DNA of 64,000 nt, taken from contig NZ_MIES01000033.1 of NCBI RefSeq assembly GCF_003054965.1, positions 1,240,001-1,304,000 on the forward strand, given 5' to 3'. Shown here piece by piece: positions 56,610 through 64,000 of this stretch. The notes under the pieces were generated by a model. The model was not told the origin of the DNA, ran no database searches, and was given only the letters and a program-made list of their open reading frames with translations. The DNA is from Saccharospirillum sp. MSK14-1 (GTDB taxonomy: Bacteria; Pseudomonadota; Gammaproteobacteria; Pseudomonadales; Natronospirillaceae). A program made the position numbers and the translations under genes. Within the stretch, counting starts at the first letter, position 1; the number at the start of each line of letters is the position of its first letter.

Positions 56610-57506
56610 ATGAATATCAAGGCCAACAAGCACGCTCAAAAATTGCTGCTGTTCTCGCTTACTGGCACGCAGAGCTTCGCCATTGGCACACTCAAGGTGC
56701 GGGAAATCATTCCCTACCGCGCGCTGTCCAAATTACCGCAGGACCATCCGGCTGTGCTGGGAGCGACAACGGTGCGCAACAAAACCATCCCGGTCATCGA
56801 CATGGCGGCCGCGGTTGGCTATACACCGCTGAGCACCGAAGAGCTGGCCCAGTCGTCCATCATCATTACCGATGTGCAGCGTCGAGAAGTGGGTTTTCTG
56901 GTACGGCGTATTGAGAAAATCGTCGATACCAACTGGCGAGACGTCAAACCACCACCGGACATGCTCGGTAAGAACGCCTACCTGACGGGCCTGTTTATGG
57001 ATGGCGATAACACAATCCAGTTGCTCGATGTTGAATTGCTGTTGTCGCGCATCTACCCGGACCCTCCCGGACGGCGATACGCCAACCTGACCGACGTGCA
57101 ACGCGAACAGCTGCAACCGCTGAACATTCTGTTGGTTGATGATTCCCATGTAGCGCGCAAGCAACTGTCGGACGCGCTGGACCATCTGAACATTCCCTAT
57201 CAGGTCACCAGTCACGGCCTGGAAGCACTGGAAGTGATGGAAAAAAACGCACGGGCTGGCAACGCCACCGACATTCTGGTCAGCGACATCGAAATGCCGG
57301 GCCTCGATGGCTACGAACTGGCTTTCAAGATTCGCGATATTGCTGAACTCAAGAAGACCTACATCATCTTGCACACGTCATTAAACAGCGAGATGAGCCT
57401 GGCCTACGCCAATCAGGTCGGCGCCAATGAAGCCCTCACCAAATTTGACGCCGATGAACTGGTTCATGCCATGTTGCGTGGCGCCCAGACAATGACCGGT
57501 GACTGA
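56610..57506 (+). CDS. cheV: chemotaxis coupling/adaptation protein CheV
   Basis: A 298-residue protein with a CheW-like domain (residues about 10-155; FAIGTLKVREIIPYRALSKL, with VRNKTIPVIDM) and a response-regulator receiver domain (ILLVDDSHVARKQL with the paired Asp, SDIEMPGLDGYELAF with the phosphoacceptor Asp, and a Lys in ALTKFDADE). It couples receptors to CheA and tunes adaptation by phosphorylation. It follows the Aer-like receptor and probably serves it. Confidence 0.94.
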   Translation: MNIKANKHAQKLLLFSLTGTQSFAIGTLKVREIIPYRALSKLPQDHPAVLGATTVRNKTIPVIDMAAAVGYTPLSTEELAQSSIIITDVQRREVGFLVRRIEKIVDTNWRDVKPPPDMLGKNAYLTGLFMDGDNTIQLLDVELLLSRIYPDPPGRRYANLTDVQREQLQPLNILLVDDSHVARKQLSDALDHLNIPYQVTSHGLEALEVMEKNARAGNATDILVSDIEMPGLDGYELAFKIRDIAELKKTYIILHTSLNSEMSLAYANQVGANEALTKFDADELVHAMLRGAQTMTGD

Positions 57507-57514
57507 CAGGACAC

Positions 57515-57543
57515 TTGCCTGCGCGGTTCGAGGCGCCTAATAT
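57515..57543 (+). promoter_or_regulatory. promoter of the UmuD-like gene
   Basis: TTGCCT (57515-57520) and TAATAT (57538-57543) are 17 bp apart. The -10 runs into the LexA box, so bound LexA would block polymerase. Confidence 0.75.
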
Positions 57544-57562
57544 ACTGTATATAAATACAGTT
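57543..57562 (+). promoter_or_regulatory. LexA (SOS) box
   Basis: CTGTATATAAATACAG (57545-57560) matches the enteric/pseudomonad LexA consensus CTG-N10-CAG with an almost perfect alternating AT core, flanked by TA and TT. It lies 14 bp before the ATG at 57577. Confidence 0.92.
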
Positions 57563-57576
57563 ATTGGGCGAGAATT

Positions 57577-58005
57577 ATGGCTGTTCAATTACTAGGTCGC
57601 AGTGTGGCCGGGCCTCAACTGAATCTACCGTTATTTATTGAAGGCGCTGAAGCCAGCCAAAATGCAGCGGCGACGGTAGACGATTCGACAGGGGTCGATC
57701 TCAATCAACTCTGCCTGCGCTACCCGGACAAAACCTTTTTTGTGGCCGTGGAAACCGACGCCATGATCGACGCCGGCATCGGCCCTGGCGATCTGTTGAT
57801 TGCTCACCAAGCGCAAACAGCCCGTTCCGGGCAAATTGTCATTGCTGCTTTTCAGGGGGAATTGACGGTTCGGGAATTACAGTTATCGCCTTCTCCACGG
57901 CTGATTGCACACCACCCGGATATCGAGGCAGTCATTATTCCCGACAGTGAAACCTTGACGATTCTTGGTATCGTCACACAAATATTACGTTCGGTTGGAT
58001 ATTAA
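57577..58005 (+). CDS. UmuD-like protein lacking the catalytic Ser-Lys dyad
   Basis: A 142-residue protein aligned by eye over its full length with UmuD (139 residues in E. coli): VDLNQLCLRYPDKTFFVAV, DAMIDAGIGPGDLLIAH, IVIAAFQGELTVRELQL. UmuD is cleaved at a Cys-Gly bond by its own Ser60/Lys97 and then serves error-prone polymerase V. Here the Ser position is Ala62, the Lys position is Arg99 and the cleavage site reads Ala-Ser, so self-cleavage should be impossible. No umuC lies nearby. The LexA box shows it is a DNA-damage gene. It may act as a permanently uncleaved partner or decoy. Confidence 0.85.
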   Translation: MAVQLLGRSVAGPQLNLPLFIEGAEASQNAAATVDDSTGVDLNQLCLRYPDKTFFVAVETDAMIDAGIGPGDLLIAHQAQTARSGQIVIAAFQGELTVRELQLSPSPRLIAHHPDIEAVIIPDSETLTILGIVTQILRSVGY

Positions 58006-58104
58006 GGAATCTTAAACTTGAATTACCGACCATCGGCCCCTAAATTGATATCGCTCCAAATATCTCGCACTTTTTAGACCGATACGTGAGCTGATTTAAT
58101 GCCC

Positions 58105-58135
58105 AATACGTAATCATCGGGTGTGATTGCGTATT
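58105..58135. repeat. inverted repeat between the UmuD-like and MvaT-like genes
   Basis: AATACGTAATCA and TGATTGCGTATT form 12-bp arms with one mismatch around a 7-bp loop, 100 bp after the UmuD-like stop. No T-run follows. It may be an operator for the downstream gene or an mRNA hairpin. The rest of 58006-58271 shows no gene. Confidence 0.55.
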
Positions 58136-58271
58136 GCATTGCCCACTGTCGCCGGTTTCTCTCATTGATGGCCCTACCCGGCCTCAATAGACCGCCAGTG
58201 TTGATGCTCTGAAGCGCACTTCTCGCGCCAGGGCGGTTTGTTCATCCACTTCTATTTTGAATATTGAGACT

Positions 58272-58766
58272 ATGACCGAAGCTAAGGCATATACCCCTAT
58301 TGACGATCAATTGATCGATCAACAAATTCAGCAATATCAAGCCGAACTGGAAGAATTAAAACAGGCCAAGGCGGCCGCTTTGAAAAAAGAAGAAGGCTTT
58401 GACCAATATTTGGCATTGCTGGAAACGTTAAAGCGCGATTACGAGTTAACCGAAGAAGATATTTTTAATCGTCGCAGCGTAAAGATTGGCGATTGGATTA
58501 CCACTGACCTGCCGCGTTTGAATAAATCAGCGCTGTTGGCGCGCCTGGAGAAATTCATTGGTGACCGCCTTAAGCAGCAAGCTCGCAAAAAACCCCTGAC
58601 GGGTCGCCCTCAGCCAGCGCGTGAACTGCCACCGGGCCAGTATCGCCACCCACTGAAGCTGGAAACCCTGGAGAAAAAAACCCGCGCACCGCGCGAGTTG
58701 AACCACTGGGTCACCGAAAACGGGCTGGAGACGGTACTGTCCTGGAGAATCGAAACGTCCGATTAA
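58272..58766 (+). CDS. MvaT/H-NS-like nucleoid protein (putative)
   Basis: A 164-residue protein. Residues about 10-65 form a charged coiled coil (IDQQIQQYQAELEELKQAKA, then KKEEGFDQYLALLETLKRDY), as in the oligomerising part of H-NS/MvaT proteins. The last 45 residues (GQYRHPLKLETLEKKTRAPRELNHWVTENGLETVLSW) follow the MvaT DNA-binding layout: an R-Y-x-(N/H)-P start, a basic loop, L-x-x-W and a closing S-W. The middle is a longer basic linker than in MvaT. The ATG at 58272 is preferred to the TTG at 58257. Identity as a silencer is inference. Confidence 0.55.
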   Translation: MTEAKAYTPIDDQLIDQQIQQYQAELEELKQAKAAALKKEEGFDQYLALLETLKRDYELTEEDIFNRRSVKIGDWITTDLPRLNKSALLARLEKFIGDRLKQQARKKPLTGRPQPARELPPGQYRHPLKLETLEKKTRAPRELNHWVTENGLETVLSWRIETSD

Positions 58767-58780
58767 GAGCGTTCATTGCG

Positions 58781-59530
58781 CTAACCAACCAAACCTTGCT
58801 GCACTAAACGCAAGCCCGTCAGCAGCAAGAGCGCATAGCACAGTCGATAAAACCACCGCTCAGACAGGCGGTGGTGCAACCAAAGCCCCAGATAGACTCC
58901 CGCCACCGCAACCGGCGCCAATAAGACCGCATTGAGTAATATTTCCGGACGGAACTGTCCCAAAAAGGCGTAGGGCACCAGTTTGATGTAATTAACGAAC
59001 GCAAAAAAGACGACAGTGGTACCGACAAACAAGGTCTTATCAAGACGCTGCGGCAACAGATAGACGCTGATCGGCGGTCCACCGGCGTGTGCCGAAAAAC
59101 TGGTAAACCCAGCCACCGCCGACCAGATGCCGCCGCGCACTCGGCTGGCTTGCTGCGCCGGTCGCTCCCGACGCCAAGCCTGGCTGTAATAATTCAGCGC
59201 AAAGGCAACCGCGATCCCCCCAATCAGCAACCGCAGTACCTGCTCATCCACCCAGCGATAGGTCACCGTTGCCACGATGACACCAGCGATTCCGCCGGGC
59301 AGAATAATCCACAAATTACGCGGATCCCAGCGCCTCCAATACGCCCGTAATCCCGCCAGATCCATAATGCACAGCATCGGCAACAAAATAGCGGCTGCAT
59401 CGAAGGGAGAAATGACCAGCGACATCAATGGCACCGCTACCATGCCCAGCCCCCCACCGAATCCGCCTTTGGATATACCCACGATCAGAATGGCGATCAC
59501 GGCAAGCACGTAAAAAGTAGGCGACAACAC
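58781..59530 (-). CDS. TSUP (TauE/SafE) family permease
   Basis: A 249-residue inner-membrane protein with about eight helices. GISKGGFGGGLGMVAVPLM and GFTSFSAHAGGPPISVYLLP are the paired TSUP motifs, with the second in a form close to that of predicted sulfite or sulfonate exporters. The start is taken as GTG at 59530, because AAGGA lies about 9 bp upstream and the protein then begins at the first helix; in-frame ATGs further upstream (59566, 59650) would add a hydrophilic leader. It is a second TSUP gene besides that at 17815. Confidence 0.83.
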   Translation of the reverse strand: MLSPTFYVLAVIAILIVGISKGGFGGGLGMVAVPLMSLVISPFDAAAILLPMLCIMDLAGLRAYWRRWDPRNLWIILPGGIAGVIVATVTYRWVDEQVLRLLIGGIAVAFALNYYSQAWRRERPAQQASRVRGGIWSAVAGFTSFSAHAGGPPISVYLLPQRLDKTLFVGTTVVFFAFVNYIKLVPYAFLGQFRPEILLNAVLLAPVAVAGVYLGLWLHHRLSERWFYRLCYALLLLTGLRLVQQGLVG

Positions 59531-59690
59531 GGGGCGGTTCCTTACATCGGTCAAAAGACGCGTCATTCTAACGCGCCCAGCGCCGGTCTCGACAACATTC
59601 GCGCTGTAAGCCATCCACCAAAGTGGTTGCAAATCGACCAATAAAACCATTATGGTTTAAATCATCATTAAACAACCTAAGAGGTTGATC

Positions 59691-60326
59691 ATGACTCCTC
59701 TGGTGCTGATCGGTGATCTGGTCGCGTCACGCCGCTCCAGCCTGCGCCAACAGCTGCAAGAACAACTCAAGCAGGCTCTCGATGACCTAAACCAAGACCG
59801 AACCGGCCTGACATCACCCTATACCATCACGCTCGGCGATGAGTTTCAGGTGGTGTACGAACAGGCAGATCGGGTCTTCGCCGACTGCCTAGCGATCGCC
59901 GCCGCGGTCTATCCGGTGCGCATGCGTTTCTCTTTGAGCCTGGGTGAAATCAGCACCGAGCTGAACCCGGATCAGGCTCTGGGCATGGACGGCCCGGCGT
60001 TCTATCAGGCCCGCGATGGTATTGATCAGCTCAAACGCAGCGGTGAACTGTTTAGGCTGGCGGGACTGAATGACGCCGAACAGCCATTAGCGACCGGAGG
60101 TCTGGGACTCTTCAGTCATCAACTCAACAAATGGAACGCCAATCGCCTGCATATTCTGAACCGTTTACTGCAAGACTGGCGGGTCGAACGCATCGCCGAA
60201 GAACTGAACATCAGCGAGCAAGCGGTTTATAAGAACATCAACAGCGGCGGCCTGCATGCGGTCATTCGACTGCTCACCGCCCTGACTCAAACCCTCAACG
60301 AATCGATGCGAGGCAGAGCATGCTGA
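59691..60326 (+). CDS. SatD family protein
   Basis: A 211-residue protein of the SatD family. LVLIGDLVASRRSSLRQQLQ at the start and ITLGDEFQVVYEQ are the family hallmarks. The C-terminal 55 residues contain a helix-turn-helix-like stretch (RVERIAEELNISEQAVYKNI), suggesting DNA binding. The name comes from a Streptococcus acid-tolerance locus; its function is not settled. AAGAGG precedes the ATG at 59691. It overlaps the following membrane protein gene by 7 bp. Confidence 0.82.
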   Translation: MTPLVLIGDLVASRRSSLRQQLQEQLKQALDDLNQDRTGLTSPYTITLGDEFQVVYEQADRVFADCLAIAAAVYPVRMRFSLSLGEISTELNPDQALGMDGPAFYQARDGIDQLKRSGELFRLAGLNDAEQPLATGGLGLFSHQLNKWNANRLHILNRLLQDWRVERIAEELNISEQAVYKNINSGGLHAVIRLLTALTQTLNESMRGRAC

Positions 60327-61051
60327 CCTGGCTGTTTCTGGTCGGCTGGCTGACCAGTCGTTTAGCACTGATCGTACGCGATGAGCCGCTGAGTTCGCGG
60401 TTTCTGCTCGGTCTACTGTCCGTGCAATTACTGTGGTGCTGGCTGACATTGGGCGCATCGTTCGCCAGCCTGAGCATCAGCGGTCTGATACTGCTGGCGC
60501 TCATTGTTCCGGAGCGACTCGTTCCTAAACATTGGCTCAACGACGGCCGACTGGCAGCAACGGTGATCATGCTGATCGCTCTAACCTTGCTGACAGAGGC
60601 CCTGCCCGCCCCCAACTGGCAAAGCAATATGGACGCTTGGTTGTGGAATGCAGGCTTCAGCCCGGCACAGCTGACGCGCACCTTAATCTGGTTAACCGGG
60701 TTTTTATTGGTCGCCAACGAAGCCAACCTGCTGATCCGCAGCCTCTTTCATCGCTTTGCGTTGGAGCCCCGGCTCAACGGTCATGACGACAGCGCCGACA
60801 CTCAGGTCGACGCGCGCGAATACAATGCTGGCCGGGTGATTGGCATTCTGGAACGCTGGTTGATGTATCTGGTGCTGGTTGGCAGCGCTAACTACAACGT
60901 CATTGCCATCATCATTGCCGCCAAGGGCTTTGCCCGTTTTCGACAGCTTGAGGAACGCGCCTTTGCCGAATACGTCCTGATCGGCACCCTGACATCGACC
61001 CTGCTCACCATCGGCATTGCCGAAAGCCTTCGCTCAATGCTGAGCCAATAA
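60320..61051 (+). CDS. membrane protein paired with SatD
   Basis: A 243-residue protein with about seven helices. The N-terminal half is only hydrophobic helices. The C-terminal part GRVIGILERWLMYLVLVGSA, then IIIAAKGFARFRQLEERAFAEYVLIGTLTS, matches a conserved module of the small membrane proteins found next to satD genes in many bacteria, often annotated DUF3307. Function is unknown. It is translationally coupled to satD, and its end overlaps the convergent GGDEF/EAL gene by 18 bp. Confidence 0.75.
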   Translation: MLTWLFLVGWLTSRLALIVRDEPLSSRFLLGLLSVQLLWCWLTLGASFASLSISGLILLALIVPERLVPKHWLNDGRLAATVIMLIALTLLTEALPAPNWQSNMDAWLWNAGFSPAQLTRTLIWLTGFLLVANEANLLIRSLFHRFALEPRLNGHDDSADTQVDAREYNAGRVIGILERWLMYLVLVGSANYNVIAIIIAAKGFARFRQLEERAFAEYVLIGTLTSTLLTIGIAESLRSMLSQ

Positions 61052-63130
61052 CGCAGGCTCGCCAAAGCAATAGCCCTGACATTGATCACAACCCAGCGCC
61101 GCGAGAATTTGCACCTGCTCCGGCGTTTCCACGCCTTCCGCCAAAACTTGCAATCCCAATGGCCGAGCCATAGCGATGATGGACTTAATGATGGTGTAGG
61201 CACTGCTGCGCGCTTCCAGCCCTTCCACCAGCGACACATCAATTTTCAATCGATCCAGTGGCAACGCATGCAACAACGGCAACGATAAACAGCCGGTGCC
61301 AAAATCATCCAGCACAAAACGCAGGCCCAGCTCACTGAGCTGAGCCATACACTCGCGACTGCGATCCAGGTCGCGGCCGATCAAGGCTTCAGTGACTTCA
61401 AGTTCCAGCACGGTCGGATCGGCACCGGTCAGTGCGATAATGGCATCCACCTGATCGACAAAATCCGCCGCCAACCATTGCCGAACACTGACATTGATCG
61501 AAATTGGCAACGCAGCCTCGTCCGCAAAGATCCGGCTTTGCTCGCAGACCTGCCGCAACGCCCATCGCCCGATGTCGATGATCAACCCACTGGATTCGGC
61601 CAAACTCAGAAAATGCTCGGGTCTCAGCAACCCCAGCCGTGGATGCCGCCACCGCAACAGTGCCTCGTAACCCAGAATACGGCCATGCAGATTGGTGCGC
61701 GCTTGGTAGTGAAGCTCGAATTGATCGGCTGCCAGCGCCTGACGTAAGTCCAACTCCAACTGACTGCGCCGTTGCAACCGCGCCTGCATATCCGGCTCAA
61801 AGAAACACAGCTGATCGCGACCAGCCTGCTTGGACGCATACATCGCCAAATCGGCCGACATCATTAACGTATCCACCGGTTGTTCATCACCCCGGAACAC
61901 CGTTGCGCCAATGCTTGCACTGAGTATATAAGCCTGGCCCTGCAAATCATAAGGACGACGCAAGGCGGCCAGTAATTTGTTGCCATAGGCCTGAACCGCG
62001 CTTTCTGCCTGCCCCAGATCACCGGGCAGGCCACCAACCAAGACCACAAACTCATCACCGCCGGTACGCGCCAGACTGTCTGAGGTGCGCGAACAGGCTT
62101 TCATACGCCGGGCCACCTGCACCAGTAACTCATCGCCGAGCGAATGGCCAAAGGCATCATTGAGCTGTTTAAAATGATCCAGGTCGATGTACAGCAAGGC
62201 CGCATACTGACGCGTGCGCCTCGATTGCTGACGGACGTTATCAAGACGCTCAATCAGCAGGCGTCGATTGGCCAACAGCGTCAATGGGTCCTGATACGCC
62301 AGCTTTTGCATTTGCGCTTCGGCGGCCTTGCGCTCGGTAATATCACTGAAGCTGGCAATGTAGTGTGTGACCATGTTGGCCCCATCGCGCACCGCCTTGA
62401 TCACCGCCCGCTCAGTAAACAGCCCGCCATTCTTGCGCCGGTTGCAGAGCTCCCCGGACCAATAACCTTCCTGCTCGATGTCACGCCAAAGCTGCTGATA
62501 AAAAGACTCATCATGAATGCCAGAACTGAGCAACGACGGATTGCGTCCGATAACCTCATCTTCGCGATAGCCGGTGATCTCGGTAAACGCCGCATTAACC
62601 CGAATGATGCGTCGTTCACGGTCAGTGATCAGCACCGCATCCTGAGTCTGCAGCGCAATAGCGGATATCTGATGGTCTGCAAGCGCCTCTTTCTGATCGG
62701 TTATATCGCGCATCCACAACAACCAACGCCCAGGCTGGGGCTCCGACCGCCAGCAGGCCGTTACCTCAAACCACCGCCAATAACCATTGACCGGCAGCGA
62801 AACCTGGTCGGATACGGCATCGGCAGTGCCGCCCGGCTGGACTATCAACGCCCGAATTACCGAGGCCGCCTCGGTTGGCAAAACCGCTTCAGGCGTCGAC
62901 CCAAGATAGGCCTCGCGGGGTCGGTACAGCACATCGTAAGAGCGTGAGTGCAGCTCGCAAAAACGCCCTTCGGCATCGAGCTCAAACACGAAATCCGGCG
63001 CTGCGGCCAAGGTCGCGCGCAGCACTGCATTGCGCCTGATCTGCTTCCGCAGTCGGGCCAATAGCCCCAGTCCCAGCAGCACACACGCGACGACCAACGC
63101 CAGTGCTCCGAACCTCAGCAAAGCATCCAT
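61034..63130 (-). CDS. PAS-GGDEF-EAL cyclic-di-GMP protein
   Basis: A 698-residue signalling protein. One N-terminal membrane helix (FGALALVVACVLLGLGLL) is followed by two PAS domains (about residues 35-150 and 165-270), a GGDEF domain with intact RTGGDEF, and an EAL domain with YEALLRW, TEALIG, LDDFGTG and AEGVET. Both active sites look intact, so it could make and break c-di-GMP; many such fusions are net phosphodiesterases. The EAL loop reads DDFGTGCLSL where DDFGTGYSSL is usual. The start at 63130 gives the membrane helix at the N terminus. Confidence 0.92.
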   Translation of the reverse strand: MDALLRFGALALVVACVLLGLGLLARLRKQIRRNAVLRATLAAAPDFVFELDAEGRFCELHSRSYDVLYRPREAYLGSTPEAVLPTEAASVIRALIVQPGGTADAVSDQVSLPVNGYWRWFEVTACWRSEPQPGRWLLWMRDITDQKEALADHQISAIALQTQDAVLITDRERRIIRVNAAFTEITGYREDEVIGRNPSLLSSGIHDESFYQQLWRDIEQEGYWSGELCNRRKNGGLFTERAVIKAVRDGANMVTHYIASFSDITERKAAEAQMQKLAYQDPLTLLANRRLLIERLDNVRQQSRRTRQYAALLYIDLDHFKQLNDAFGHSLGDELLVQVARRMKACSRTSDSLARTGGDEFVVLVGGLPGDLGQAESAVQAYGNKLLAALRRPYDLQGQAYILSASIGATVFRGDEQPVDTLMMSADLAMYASKQAGRDQLCFFEPDMQARLQRRSQLELDLRQALAADQFELHYQARTNLHGRILGYEALLRWRHPRLGLLRPEHFLSLAESSGLIIDIGRWALRQVCEQSRIFADEAALPISINVSVRQWLAADFVDQVDAIIALTGADPTVLELEVTEALIGRDLDRSRECMAQLSELGLRFVLDDFGTGCLSLPLLHALPLDRLKIDVSLVEGLEARSSAYTIIKSIIAMARPLGLQVLAEGVETPEQVQILAALGCDQCQGYCFGEPALLAQH

Positions 63131-63305
63131 TTTCGCCACCCGATACCATAAAACCAATGGCAGTCTAAAACGGCACAGGCAGACACTGACTGACCTGGAT
63201 CAAGGTGACATTCAGGCCGTCAATAGCATACCGACCTGCCTTGGGCTTCTGACCAGCTAAATCGGGGTAACTGATTGAATCCCTTAAATTTTTTAAAGGC
63301 GGGGG

Positions 63306-63333
63306 TTGCGCGAGGCAATTTTCCAAGTATTAT
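63306..63333 (+). promoter_or_regulatory. tRNA-Val promoter with stringent discriminator
   Basis: TTGCGC (63306-63311) and TATTAT (63328-63333) are 16 bp apart. The following GC-rich ACGCCCCG is the discriminator type found on growth-rate-controlled stable RNA promoters. Confidence 0.7.
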
Positions 63334-63347
63334 ACGCCCCGACCTGA

Positions 63348-63424
<77 letters not shown>

Positions 63425-63435
63425 AATTCTTCATG

Positions 63436-63469
63436 AAAACCAAGCACTTAGCGGTGCTTGGTTTTTTTT
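63436..63469 (+). terminator. rho-independent terminator of tRNA-Val
   Basis: CCAAGCAC-TTAGCG-GTGCTTGG hairpin, extended by A/T pairs, followed by eight T. It ends the single-tRNA transcript. Confidence 0.93.
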
Positions 63470-63854
63470 GTGCTTGAGGTTGTGCGAAGTTTTGACAATA
63501 TTCTACTAACGACAGACAGTACCCTAGACTCACGCCTTCCGTTCGTATGCCCCAAAATTAAGAGGCAATGATTCATCAAACCTCCCGCGGCTATTACTCT
63601 GCTTGGCAATGGATCATCGTAGTCAGCACTTTTTGCCACCATTGTAGTAATCAACACCAAATGCTTACGAAGTTTAGTGTGTCCCATATCTGAAGATACT
63701 CACCAATACCTTTTGGTGCTTTGTCCTGCCAAATACGACATCTGGTATCGCTGACCTCCCACCAAAAACTCTGTTCAATTCCAGTTTCGTGCACTTCTGA
63801 AAATCCCTGCTAACTTTCCTAACACAACTCGAAACTGCGAAGAGATCCCCCTTC
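63470..63854. other. no gene seen
   Basis: This 385-bp stretch after the tRNA terminator has lower GC than the rest of the window. Only short open frames without ribosome sites or family resemblance occur. It holds the leader of the last gene and no clear repeat. Confidence 0.6.
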
Positions 63855-64000
63855 ATGAACCAAGCTGTAGCCAACGATGTTCCCGCTGTGAAGAACTCTC
63901 ACGGGAGACTTCACTGGTATCACTGGTTAGTTATCGGCTTATCACTAATGTTGACTCTCGGTGCTTTCAAGATCACAGAAAGACAGGTCCAGCTAAAAAG
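63855..64000 (+). CDS. N terminus of a membrane sensor protein (partial, CHASE-type suspected)
   Basis: The frame opens at ATG 63855 and is cut by the window end after 48 codons. The readable part has a short polar leader, then a membrane helix (WLVIGLSLMLTLGAF) and ITERQVQLK. This opening, with HWYHWLVIGLSL before the helix, resembles bacterial CHASE-domain diguanylate cyclases and sensor kinases. Only a short piece is visible, so the type is a guess. The ribosome site (AAGAGA) is weak and distant. Confidence 0.5.
   Translation, partial: MNQAVANDVPAVKNSHGRLHWYHWLVIGLSLMLTLGAFKITERQVQLK

Noticed and set aside
58006-58780. umuC or other polymerase gene after the UmuD-like gene
   Set aside because: Looked for because umuD is usually paired; only the MvaT-like gene follows, and no polymerase motif is present on either strand.
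63448-63874. Short minus-strand open frames after tRNA-Val
   Set aside because: They overlap the tRNA terminator or the last gene, have no ribosome sites and show no family resemblance.

Overview
The window is a gene-dense stretch of a gammaproteobacterial chromosome with moderately high GC. The gene order hda - membrane protein - DUF2066 / purM-purN-DUF3108 is the one I recall from pseudomonads. The fpr/finR pair, the MvaT-like protein, and the many transporters and chemotaxis genes also fit a free-living, probably marine or halophilic relative of Pseudomonas and Oceanospirillales. A genus cannot be fixed from this sequence alone. No prophage, transposase or CRISPR array was found.

Layout. 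1-9.5 kb: the start of an amino-acid-type ABC binding protein (cut by the left edge), a chemoreceptor, an AraC regulator facing an alpha/beta hydrolase, fpr facing a FinR-like LysR regulator, then thiolase and 3-hydroxyisobutyryl-CoA hydrolase genes for acyl-CoA/valine catabolism. 9.7-12.9 kb: a ProXWV-type glycine betaine/choline importer. 12.9-20.8 kb: a polar-amino-acid-type ABC importer facing a MocR regulator, followed by a TSUP exporter, a short-chain dehydrogenase and a class III aminotransferase. These last three match the parts of the taurine-to-isethionate nitrogen-scavenging pathway. 20.9-30.8 kb: a phospholipase-D-like lipoprotein, a membrane-anchored AraC regulator with a tandem-repeat operator, an Atm1-type ABC exporter, truC, and hda. 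31-37.6 kb: purMN, ldhA, and a TetR regulator facing an aldo-keto reductase/SDR operon through a promoter carrying three operator copies. 37.6-43.2 kb: a secreted glycosidase-like protein, DUF4256, a phosphatase-like protein, then thrS-infC-rpmI-rplT. 43.4-52.8 kb: an RND efflux pair, an MsbA-like ABC exporter, two MFS carriers and an MscS-like channel. 53-63.4 kb: small unknowns, an Aer-like chemoreceptor with cheV, an SOS-box-driven UmuD-like protein, an MvaT-like protein, a SatD pair, a GGDEF/EAL protein and tRNA-Val. The right edge cuts a probable CHASE-type sensor gene.

The best leads are: (1) a solo UmuD-like protein with both catalytic residues and the cleavage site replaced, behind a near-consensus LexA box; (2) a thrS leader holding two copies of a tRNA-Thr anticodon-arm mimic, one directly next to the Shine-Dalgarno sequence; (3) infC apparently starting at AUA; (4) the putative taurine/isethionate cluster served by a polar-amino-acid-type importer; (5) visible multi-copy operators for a TetR and an AraC regulator.
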